Part shown: positions 34,801-45,500 of the stretch, in pieces | How the letters are laid out: each line of letters starts with the position of its first letter | Position numbering within the stretch: the stretch's first letter is position 1 | Assembly (NCBI RefSeq): GCF_030269925.1 | Contig: NC_085127.1 | Location: forward strand, 14,143,501 to 14,207,500 | Origin: Bombyx mori | Lineage: Eukaryota; Arthropoda; Insecta; Lepidoptera; Bombycidae | Direction: 5' to 3' | Length of the DNA: 64,000 bases | Notes under the pieces: model-generated | What the model was told of the DNA's origin: nothing | The model's input: the letters and a program-made list of their open reading frames with translations, nothing else | The model's database searches: none | Translations under genes and position numbers: made by a program

Positions 34801-36199
34801 GTACCCCCTCTTCATCACCAACTATTGGATGCTATCCGTCATCTCCGCAGTCTTTGGGGTCACCTTCGCCAGCACGTATTCGTACACTCCAGCCATTCTA
34901 ATGGAGCTGCTGCCGGTCGAGAACTTTACTGTGGGGTACGGCCTCATCCTGCTCAACGAAGGGATCGGTCACCTTATAGGACCACCGATCGGAGGTAAAT
35001 CTGTTTTTGCTTGTGTAAACTATTACATTGATAATGATAAAATTTCTCCTTCTGAATTTCGATAGAAAGGATAAGAAAATTGGCATAGTCGAATCATTCG
35101 ATACAAATGCGTATGTAATTGCTATATCACGTCTATACGAATCCATCGAATCCACTAACTAGCATTAGATACCTTCAGCTTTAGCACTGGGTGTAGCTCT
35201 GGTCACCGTCCTCGCCGAACCTGTCGCTCGCGACGAAAGGCTCGACGAGTAAATTAACCCATAGACACAGCCCACTGAGTTTATCGCTGGATCTTTTCAG
35301 TGGGTCGCGTTTCCAATCCGGTGGTAGATTCTGCGAAGCACTGCCCTTATGCAATGTTAGCAACACTCCGGTTTGAGCCCCGTCACCTACACGTCGTTCA
35401 CCTACACGTCAAGGAGAAGCTGAAATAGCATAGGTATATGCTGATAGCCTGAGAGGAAAAAAAACAAAAGGAACTGTGTGCAGGCTAAGAGGGAGCCCGG
35501 TAACCGTACTACCGACGTGCATCCTGACACATACATCAGCTCGCTGATTTTCTCTCCGGATCTTCTCAATGAGGCGCGATTCCGATCCAGTAGTAGATTC
35601 ATTCGTGAAGCAGCTCCTCCATGAGTTGTTACGTATTTTTTGGAGGCGCTCGGGCAGCTGTTGTCAAATTCCACCCCTCCTGGCTGAGCTTGTACTCGCC
35701 CACCTGTTCTGGTGAAACTGGAAAGGCGTCAGGGCCACAGTAATCCTTGCTTCATAAAAAAATATATATATTTATGTAATATGTAACTATTTTCTTCGGT
35801 AAACATATTTGACGACTTGATCTTACTATGTATATGTTAAGCCTATGTTAAGAAAACCTAATATAATAATGAAATTAACGCTTGTTTATGTCTGTACGTC
35901 GTTTATAATGAAGGCAGGCAGATCAGGGAACGAAAAGTCTGCACGTGTGCACGTGGACCCACTTCGATAATACCGCGGACATGAACATTGGTCAATGGTA
36001 AAACATTGTTATTGTAGGGCTCCTCTACGACTTGACCGGAACCTGGGATCTGACGTTCTACATGGGCGGTCTGTGGATAGTCATCTCGGGGCTGTGCGTG
36101 GGGCTCGTGGACTTCACCAGAAACCGGCAGATGTGCGGAAGCGCTCCGCTACTGAAGGAGGCTGCCGCTTCGGACGGAGACGACAGCTCCGAAGAGTGA
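31895..36199 (+). CDS. SLC16-type monocarboxylate transporter-like protein, gene 2 (5 exons, 773 aa)
   Basis: Exons 31895-33019, 33095-33607, 34359-34574, 34709-34994 and 36018-36199 give 2322 nt in one frame with GT-AG junctions. It is a paralogue of gene 1, with the same intron positions and phases and identical lengths of exons 3 and 4. The N-terminus is acidic, including a run of Asp (about residues 67-73). DGGWGW lies at 91-96, followed by FDKRRNLAVSLALCG, six TMs, a cytoplasmic loop of nearly 300 residues, then TM7-12. The loop is Ser/Lys-rich and ends with the paralogue-conserved RYRLRASSLPDMYRNS segment before TM7. The C-terminal tail ends in an acidic DGDDSSEE. The first intron is only 75 bases. 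A 5' UTR acceptor at 31857 implies an upstream non-coding exon. The only poly(A)-like motif near the stop is ATTAAA at 36229. Substrate unknown; plasma-membrane location is inferred. Confidence 0.93.
33741..33984 (-). repeat. Bm1 SINE in intron 2 of MCT gene 2
   Basis: Well-conserved antisense Bm1 body from T-run to 'ggtcctaccaccagt'. Confidence 0.9.
35200..35757 (-). repeat. R3 and R4 modules in intron 4 of MCT gene 2
   Basis: Antisense R3 (about 35200-35456) lies next to antisense R4 (about 35452-35757, ending 'ctggtgaaactggaaaggcg'). This makes a second case, after 17.1-17.8 kb, where the two modules are neighbours. Confidence 0.7.
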
Positions 36200-36597
36200 C
36201 GAGGAAATCCCGAGCCTAATCTTGCTTCATTAAAAAAAACGATACGAATTGATTTTAGGTCGTTTTCAGTAACTTAATTAGCGAATAACTTAATATAGTG
36301 AAATTAAATTGTAATAATTCATAGAGATCAGCGTTTTATTTTCGTTTATACCTTGTTCTGGCGATGGTGGTGGTGGTATTAAATGCGCGAACAGGCTCTC
36401 GTTTTACCTAGTGTGATCACCGACCATGGACATCACGACATACCCCACCTATATTAAAATTTAAGGAGGCGAAGTCCTTATTGAATTGTGTGCGTCATCT
36501 TTCAAGTGGACCCACGCAATAATCGCGACTTATAATAGGCGTTATCACCACTAATTACGGAAATTCACATTATATGTATTTGATTTTTATTACACGA

Positions 36598-36811
36598 CTA
36601 GCGACCCGCCCTCGCTTCGCTTCGGAAACATTAAAACACACATGAAACCAAAAAAAAAATAAAAAAAAAATAAAAAAAAGTAGCCTATGTTCATCAGGGA
36701 CAATGTCGGTTTCTAATGGAAAAAGAATTTTTCAAATCGGTCCAGTAGTTTCGGAGCCTATTCGAAACAAACAAACAAACAAATCTTTCCTCTTTATAAT
36801 ATTAGTATAGA
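36598..36811 (-). mobile_element. Non-autonomous Helitron-like element (H1b)
   Basis: Antisense. CTAG at 36598-36601 with the 'gacccgccctcgcttcgctt' hairpin, and the reverse complement of TCTATACTAATATTATAAAG at the right end. It is almost identical to 23663-23878. Confidence 0.85.
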
Positions 36812-37426
36812 TATTTTAGTGGTTGTCGGGTCTGTGTTCCATTTCCGCTAGATGCGATTGAAGCACCCGTACCCGCACCGCATGTGATAGTGAAACCACA
36901 CCCTGAGATCATAAGTTAAGTACACAGTACCACAGCGATATTTTAGAATCCAAGTTTTAGATCATGGAACAGGTTTCCTTAATGATGGGGATAACTGCAT
37001 TTTGTTATAGCTTAGTTCTGCAACTGATCGTGAATAGCATTGTAGCCAAATTAACATCTTGAAATGCAAAGCTTATTTCTACATTGTAATATCAAATGTA
37101 GTATGTGGAATGCTAGAAATATTTTCACGGCCTTGATATTTTTTCTGTGACATTTTAGGTCAGCGATCGATAAATCATACCTACGTTGATAAGATAAATT
37201 CCAAACAGCGAAACTAAAATTAAATGTATTTTTATTGATATACAGAAATTGACAGGTCATCTGATGGTCTGTGATAACTCGAAGGTATGAGATATTATAG
37301 TGTTCTCAAACAACTCAGGATTAGCAGTCTGTCGCTAGCTAACTGTCATGGCAATAATAATGTGATATACAATTTTGTGGAAGAATTAATGAACGGTCCC
37401 ATGGTTGCACGGTCTGGTTCTTCTTA

Positions 37427-37740
37427 TCAGCCCAGAGACGTCTAGTGCTGGACATAGGCTGCCTCCCCCAAGCCTTGTCACAAAGATCGGTCCTGCGCTG
37501 TCTGCATCCAGCGGATCCCCGCAAACCTCACCGCGAAATCACCACCCCGCCTATTTCTGCCGTGAAGCAGTAATGCGTTTCGGTTTGAAGGTTGGGGCAA
37601 CCGTTTTAACTATAGTTGAGACCTTAGAATTTATATCTCAAGGTGGGTGGCGCATTTACGTTGTAGATGTCAATGGGCTCCAGTAACCACTTAACATCAG
37701 GTGGGCTGTGAGCTCGTTCACCCATCTTAGCAATAAAAAA
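37427..37740 (+). repeat. RTE-tail/Bm1 SINE chimera
   Basis: The antisense RTE 3'-end segment (37427-37512, 'gtctagtgctggacataggc', 'gctgtctgcatccagcgg') is followed after a short RTE-like bridge by a Bm1 body from about 37540. Compare 2288-2637. Confidence 0.7.
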
Positions 37741-37947
37741 AACAATGGGTCCTACCCACGCTACATGTTCCGGTCATCCGGCCTCAATTTAGGATTCCCG
37801 TGTGTTATCGGTTACAGACTGATAAACATACTCATATATGTTTAAATATATATTATTATGTAGATAATAACCACCCAGACAAAGCTCAAACAAACCTGTT
37901 CATCATAGTTGTTAAGCGCGTGTGTCTACGCATACGGAGGTTTATTC

Positions 37948-38199
37948 TTTTTTTTATTTTTTTATTGCTTAGATGTGTGGACGAGCTCACAGCCCACCTG
38001 GTGTTAAGTGGTTACTGGAGCCCATAGACATCTACAGCGTAAATGCGCCACACACCTTGAGATATAAGTTCTAAGGTCTCAGTATAGTTACAACGGCTGC
38101 CCCACCCTTCAAACCGAGACGCATTACTGCTTCACGGCAGAAATAGGCGGGGCGGTGGTACCTACCCGTGCGGACGCACAAGAGGTCCTACCACCAGTA
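37948..38199 (-). repeat. Bm1 SINE (body)
   Basis: Antisense, T-rich left end, well conserved. Confidence 0.88.
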
Positions 38200-38324
38200 A
38201 AAATATTAATATAAATATTCGACAAATATAGGCCATTGTCATAGATTATACACTTAATATATTCGAGAGCCATTGTGTTATTAGCAAGCAAGTGTTTCAC
38301 TCATCTATCCCTCGTATTTAACAA

Positions 38325-38400
38325 TAATGATTGCCCATTGCGGGAATCGAACCCACGACCCTCGGCGCTACAGTTAGGGCCGCTTACTACTGGAGTATCG
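38325..38400 (-). repeat. tRNA-like SINE head or tRNA-derived fragment
   Basis: The minus strand contains 'gtgggttcgattcccgcaat', a B-box-like T-arm, and a GC-rich segment upstream. I could not form a complete acceptor stem, so it is scored as tRNA-derived repeat and not as a tRNA gene. Confidence 0.35.
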
Positions 38401-39111
38401 AGTCAACCGTTAATATGTTATAAAATTGATTTTGACAAAAGCCTATTGTTTTTATTTAACCCTTTCCACAGTAACGCCTAAAGGGTATAGTAGGCTAGAA
38501 AGAAAATTCAGTTTATTTCAGTTTTTACTGTGAAATCTGTGCAATGAATTATGTTTATAACTAATCACACGTAAAGCATCAAATTCTTGAGACTACTCGC
38601 TCGCCATCTGTCGCACGTCACAGACACCTTCCCTGTGGAGCCGATAACAACAGTGGCAACCGAAACCCCGGATTCTACTGTTTTATTATAGGATTGATTA
38701 GGCACGAGAAAGCTTAGTTTGGATAATGCAAGAAACATGGCCACCTATCGGCAGTATCGAGAACTCACACCAAGCACACGGTTGTAAAGAAAAATCTTAT
38801 GTTTCTTGTGAAAGACGACATGTCGTTGCCCGCCAAAAATATTGTAGTATATATGGTATCGGGAGTATAAAGATATACAACACTATAATATTGTGTTTAA
38901 TATAATTATAGACAGTTTTTACTTGTGCAACGTTTAACTCTATCCATAGCAAGCATTTCTTTGTTTGTGTTAATAGTTACATAAATAGGCACACGCTAGG
39001 CGAGTTATTTACTAGCCATTAATGCCAGTTAGCTCGCTTACCAATAAATCTACGCTAACAAGATCCATACACACTTTAATGGTTGATAATTAGATTGTTT
39101 ATCTTTTTTTT

Positions 39112-39450
39112 GGAACGAAGTTCCTTATGGGACGATGCGGAGGGGTACCCTAACCGGAAAAAAACGTAACGTAAGATTTTTATTAGTAATGCACACGGTG
39201 TACGACTTAACTTTGTAATAACGTACAAAAAATAACATTTTTTTATCATTCATTGACCACGATCTCAGAGCGTTCGTTTGCGCAATACACTAACTCTTAT
39301 GCAAACAACCGTGAATGAAGTGTACCACAATAAGTTCGCACGTTACCGAATGACCGTGGGTTGTTGCGGAACCTCCAGTTTTATCTTTTTTATACCTCGA
39401 ATAGAACTTAAAATTAATATATTTATCTTCTTAACTTCGTTACTATCCGG
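39112..39450. mobile_element. Repeat with palindromic termini (family E5), copy 1
   Basis: It begins with the palindrome GGAACGAAGTTCC and 'ttatgggacgatgcggaggg', and ends with 'acctcgaatagaacttaaaa' and a degraded 'aacttcgttactatccgg'. The better-preserved copy 2 is at 41441-41842. No ORF. Confidence 0.6.
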
Positions 39451-39570
39451 TGTCCCACGACACCACATCTTTTTTTTATTAGAGCCACCTTATTAGATAC
39501 ACCTAATAGGTTAAATTGGCTATTGTTTTTTTTTAAACGAATAAAAAACTTTGTACGCGAAAATAAAGAG

Positions 39571-39576
39571 TTTATT
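39571..39576 (-). terminator. Poly(A) signal of the GH31 gene
   Basis: AATAAA on the minus strand, 14 nt after the TAG stop, implying a very short 3' UTR. Confidence 0.6.
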
Positions 39577-39590
39577 TTCAAAGGTTCTCT

Positions 39591-42500
39591 CTAGTCTTCG
39601 AGAGTGAAGTAAGGCAGCGTGTCTAGTGGTGCCGGGTAGTCCCGTAGCCACAGTGGACCCTGGTGAAGCTCCCCGGTGACGCCGTCCCGCCAGGAGCCGC
39701 GCGGCAGATACACGTCCCGGGACACGGCGCCCTGCTGCAGTACCGGGGCAGCCAGCACGCGCTCTCCTAACAAGAACTCTGGAAACCGACTCCAATCTTA
39801 ACTCCAGAGCTTACCAATGTCCATAGCCTTAAAGAATTCATTATGATAAGTTTTTACTGGCGGTAGAACGTCTTGTGAGTCCGCACGTGTAAGTACCACC
39901 ACCCTGCCTATTTCCGCCGTGAAGCAGTAATTCGTTTCGATTTGAAAGGTGGGGCAGCCGTTCTAACTATACTGAGACCTTAGAACTTATATCTCAAAGT
40001 GAGTGGCGGACTTTATTTTGTGATGTCTATGGGCTCCAGTAACCACTTAAACCCCCGGTGGGTCGTGAACTCATGTAGACATCTAAGCAAAAAAAAAAAC
40101 AAAAAAAGAAGATCTCAAGATTTGACCTTATTCTATGAATATAAAATTATTTTAGTTATTGAAAATCAAAACCCCAACAAGAAACCAAACAACTGGAACG
40201 CTTTTATACAATTCGTTTCAGATTCGTATCACAAGATGCGTAGGAGCGTTCACTTTGTGACGTTTATGGGTAGTAACATGACACTGGAAGCTTTAAGCTC
40301 GTATTCTTACATCTATACTACCTAATATATAAATCTGCAGTGGTTTATACGGATGTTCCGTTATAACTACTGAACCATGCATCCGATCGACTTGAAACTT
40401 GGTATCCATGTAGAAAATACATGTACTTAATCGATAGGCTAGTATTTATATGAGTGTTGGACTCCCTACAACAGTTGCGGGGGCGTTAATGATGAGAATC
40501 TTTGTGGGAGTGAGAAATAATATTGTTAATTTGAAATGCCCAGCGAAGAGGACGGGTACAGCTAGTAACTTATAAGAACAATGATCACCAGCAAATCTGT
40601 AACACAATGCTTATCATAAAAAATATCGTACCGTCCCAAACAGCCAAAGCGTCCTGGTCGGTAGGATCCAACCACCAGATGGGAGGGTTCACGGGAGTTC
40701 CTTTTTGGATGGACGCCTCCATAGCGGCCACGATCTCATCAGCATATTCGGCGTGAAGATGCGTGTATTTGCGGCAGATTTCTACTGCCTGGAAAATAAT
40801 GTATTTAATAACTAAAACCATCACGATTGAAGTGATGTGGAAATGTAGCTCTCATCACTTCGATCTACTCTATCTCTTCTTGTAATTCTTATTTTAATTA
40901 ATTACGTGGTAGGATATGATCTGACCACGCACGGACATCTATGCTCAGGATATTTTTATGACAAGACGTTCGTTCCTATTTAACCTATCTTTATTAGCCA
41001 AAGTTTTCGAAACATCAAGTTGATTTACTGGTGGTAAGACCTCTTGTGAGTCAGCACGGGTAGGTACCACCAACCTGCCTATTTCTGTCGTGAAGCAGTA
41101 ATGTGTTTCGGTTTGAAGGGCGGGGTCGCCGTTGTAACTACATTGAGACCTGATCTACGTTGTATATGTCTATGGGCTCCAGTAACCACTTAACACCATA
41201 TGGGCTATGAACTCGTCCAGCCATCTAAGCAATAAAAAAAATCTTTATATAGGCCCATAAATGCAATAGTCAACTTTTTTGGTATATTGCTATAGTCGAC
41301 TATGACTCGGAAACAATTGTAGGTATAGTAGAATTGAGGCTTCGATCTCATATCTCAAGGCGAAAGGTACCGGTCACGTAGTGGATCTTTGAGTTCACGA
41401 AATTGTCCACAAAATATCGGAGGTCCTTTAAAATGTTTTTGGAACGAAGTTCCTTATGGGACGATGCGGAGGGGTACCTTAACCGGGAAAAACGTCCGTA
41501 ACGTAAGATTTTTATTATTTATGTATAGTCTTAGTATGATGGCTATACAGTGTCTAATGTATAGTCTACGTGATGACGGTTTTCTATGATAGAACAAAAT
41601 TGGGCTTAATTATTATTATTCATATAAATAGCTGTTTCTTTATATATTATTATTATATATTTTTTATAAATAATTGTGAATAAAAAAAGTTGATAACTTT
41701 GTAAAGTAGTTTTTCTATTTTTTTTTATCAATAAAAAAATCATAATAAAAATGTATACCCGAATAATAATTTTCTTAATACCTCGAATAGAACTTAAAAT
41801 TAATATTTTTATAATAAGGAACTTCGTTCCTACCCGGGTCCCAAGACACTTACACATTTTTTTAGTTCTAGTAGGCTGAGGTTGCGTGCTCATAATATAC
41901 TTATGTAAAGAAATTACCTCTTCATCATGATCCCAGGGCACAAACGAGTATTGAAGCGTCGGCATGAAGACATTAGCCTGTAGCCACCTCACCAGCAACT
42001 CCTTACTCGGAGACTCATTATAACCATTTCCTCCGATCATATCAGGCAGCACCAACGTGTACCCGTTGAGGTTCATTTGCAATAGAGTCGTGACCAACGT
42101 CGCGAGACCGTTGTTGAAGTCCCAAAGGGTGTCTTTGTCAACCATGCGGACGAAGACTGGGAGGTCTTGGGTTCTGGAATAGGCATTCAATTGGGTATCA
42201 GTCGCAAACACGAGGTCATCGTTATAGGGATTCGTGCAGGTGTAATATTAGAAGTGGTCTAATTTGGACCGATATTAGTAACGCTGTGGCTAGAAGCTTA
42301 AAATGTGACAATAGTTGTAAACCACAATAAAATTGGAACTTCGATCGGTGGGTGGCGGCGTTCTTTGCACTTCGGTAGCCACGTAACACCAAGTGAGCGG
42401 TATACCTCGTAAGCTCGCATACCTATTTGATGAAAAAGTGTATTAAGTTATTCATATGTAAGTTTTGTACCGACTTGTCGTACTGGTGGTTTTTTAACTG

Positions 42501-45500
42501 GCTATACCATATAACCTTTGTACCATTTATCTCACTCATTACAACTCATGTCTCTGGGTGTGTGGCGGCATTCTATGACACCAGGTCTACCGTGAGGTCG
42601 ACCAACCATTTAAACAATAAAAAAAAATGTGACGGCGCCAGGGATGGCTGACTGGCAGTTCTGTCATGATTCGTAATCGGTGGAACTCAGTTTATTGCAA
42701 TAAAAGTCAATAAAACCTAAACTCTCAACAAATAATTTTCACAATGACAGGGTAAACCGACAGTTTCATTTCAACTGACCGACTGACAGACTGACTGACT
42801 GAGACTGACTGAGACTGACTGAGACTGACTGACAGACTGCCTGAGACTGAGACTGAGACTGACTGACAAACTGCCTGAGACTGAGACTGACTGACAGACT
42901 GAGACGACTCTTACGGCGTCTACCCTACATTTTGTGATGTTTATTATTTATAATAATAGTCAAAACAATGTTTTAATATTACTAAAGTCGTTATCCACGA
43001 CATATGGAAAAAACAGTAATGTGATTGAGAAACCGTATTTTCCTTACCTCATGCCCGCTCTGATCTCGATCATTGGGCCGAACTTGGCAACGGCTCTCAC
43101 GTAAGACTCAACCACGTGACCAGGATGGAGATCAATGTCGCCGTTCTGTACTGGAATCTGTCAAGAGATAATAAGACTTTTAATCAACAACAATAAAGTC
43201 CCAAGTTGTAAGACAGATTTATCTGACGCGCGCAGAATTAGCGAAAGAGTCTTTCCAAGCATATTAAATTCAAGACCTGACATCTTGTAGATCCCTCGGT
43301 GATTTGGGACAATATCTATTAACTAACTATTGTTAGTTAGTTATTTTATTTAATGTTCACGATCTATCCATCTGTATTGTTAACAGTGACTTGTGGTAGG
43401 ACCTCTTGTGAGTCCGCACGGGTAGGTACCACCGCCCTGCCTATTTCTGCCGTAAAGCAGTAATGCATTTCGGTTTGAAGGGTGGGACAGCCGTTGTAAC
43501 TATACTGAGACCTTAGAAATTATATCTCAAGGTGGGTGACGCATTTACGTTGTAGATGTCTATGGGCTGCGGTAACCACTAAACATCTGGTGGGCCGTGA
43601 GCTCATCCACCCACGTATGCAATAAAAAAAACATGGAAATGTCCTTGTTGTACCGATGCTTAAGCTGGAATAACGTACTCTGTTTCCCAAATAAGTAAAT
43701 CAGTAGAATAGAAATACGCCATGTGCTAACGAAATGTAAAATTGATTAGGTTCGATGATATCACACCTGGATCGTATCTAAGGGATGTAAAGATTTATTT
43801 ATTTATTCAGATTCATGCACAAAAGTACAATGACGGATTTAGTGCCTGAGGCATTCTCTACCAGTCATCCAAGGGTGGTGTAGAGAGTCTTGTGGATTGT
43901 GTACTGTGTAAACATTGTGAACCGTTCATAAATTCTAACTAAACGTCCCCCTGGTACAAAATGGTAACCCAGTCATGAATATTGACCATGGCAGAGGCCC
44001 AGTCAAACAGGCTTTGTATCGAATTTCTACTGTCTGTCTTATAAATAACTTATTAAGATATCTTACCTGTGGAGACCAACTAGATTCGCCAGCGTCGAAC
44101 TTCAGGCTGTCAATATCGTAGGTATCAATAAGATCTTGGATCCTTGACGTGTACCATTCTGCAGCATCAGGGTTGGTGAAGTCAATGTACCCGGGTAAAG
44201 AGCCGTTGTTGTTCCACCAGGTAGATTCAGGGTTGCCTTCTTCGTTGAGGACAAGGTAGCTAACAAGATGGATTTATTAGTCAATTTAATACAATTAAGA
44301 ATACGAATAAACATTCCATAATTTTTATTTACTCAAAGTTTAGTTCACTTTACTACATACCCTTTCTCCAAAGCATCAGAAAACCACGGCTCGCAATTCT
44401 TGTTGATGAACGGATGTACCCAAATTGTGACCCTGAAGCCTAAGCTCTTAATTTCCTGGATAAGACCTTTAAAGTCAGGCAGCTTCCTCTCATCAACAGT
44501 CAAAGATCCGTAACAGATCTCCCAAAGGTCATCGATTTCAAACTGAGCGTTTGGAAATCCGGTATCCTTGATCTCGTTAGCAAAAGCCCAAAGGCTGTCC
44601 CTGTCTATTCCACGGGAATATCTCGCCCAAGTCGAGAAGACTGGGTATTGAATCATTCTGTAATCAGGCAAGCCTGTAGGTTTTCCTAGATAAGTGTCTA
44701 CAGCGTGTTGGTGCGCGACCTTTGCGTTTTCAAAGAACCAGATATCGTATTTGAGGCTGTTATGTGTGCGTTTACTGGAATAGGGAGCCGCCACTTCGGC
44801 GATGAAGCAAATGTGGTTGTCCTCGACGTTATGGTAGTCAATGAAGAGGGGCGCTTCGGGTTGCACGTAGAAGTATTGGCCGGCCGAGTTTAACCAGTAG
44901 CGTTCCGATACAGCGGAATTGTCTTCCTCTTTGGATATGATTGAGTATTTTTGCAGGTTGCTGTTTTGAATCGGCCAGTACTGTTGCTTTTGTTCAGGAC
45001 CACCGTACCATTGAAGGGAACCTTGAGGAAAAGATTATTATCAGATTGTTTACATTTTGTGGCCTCAGGCCAAATGTTTACCGCCACTCATGGACATCGA
45101 TAACATCAAAGACCAAGACGTTGTATAGGGTTAGAATATCAATCAGACTAATCCCGCAGAATATTTCTATTTAGGGTATTAAACAGTATGTTTTTTTGAA
45201 AGACAGATTCGCGTGACAATTACTGTATTTAGAACTTGAATTATTGTGATTTGGGTCGACTAACAACAAATAAGAGAACTGTATGTGCGATTTTTTTATT
45301 GACTAGCTCTAATTTTGGACAAAACAGAGACGTGGACTTACCAAAGTTGAAGCAGTCTTCAAAAACTCGGTCCGCAGGTCCATCCCAATGTATGCTAATG
45401 CGGTAGCCACCGGACTCTTCATCGTAGGCTGTGTTGATATCGAAGATTACCTCCTCATCATCAGAAGCCACACGACGACCAATGTGGCCGGTCAGTAAAG

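Larger units (their letters stand above)
36200..39111. other. Intergenic spacer between MCT gene 2 and GH31 gene
   Basis: It contains a Helitron-like copy (36598-36811), an RTE-tail/Bm1 chimera (37427-37740), an antisense Bm1 (37948-38199) and a tRNA-like segment at 38325-38400. The remaining sequence is AT-rich with no coding region I can support. Confidence 0.4.

Noticed and set aside
38325..38400. Possible tRNA gene on the minus strand
   Set aside because: A T-arm-like B box is present but no complete cloverleaf or acceptor stem could be formed. Treated as a tRNA-derived repeat.
42174..42211. In-frame ATG extension of the GH31 exon (MFATDTQLNAYS...)
   Set aside because: Comparison with the family shows the exon starts at the AG acceptor before TQDLPVFVRM. 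The extension is intron read-through.
42781..42900. CRISPR-like regular repeats
   Set aside because: Tandem short units without spacers in an insect intron: a minisatellite.
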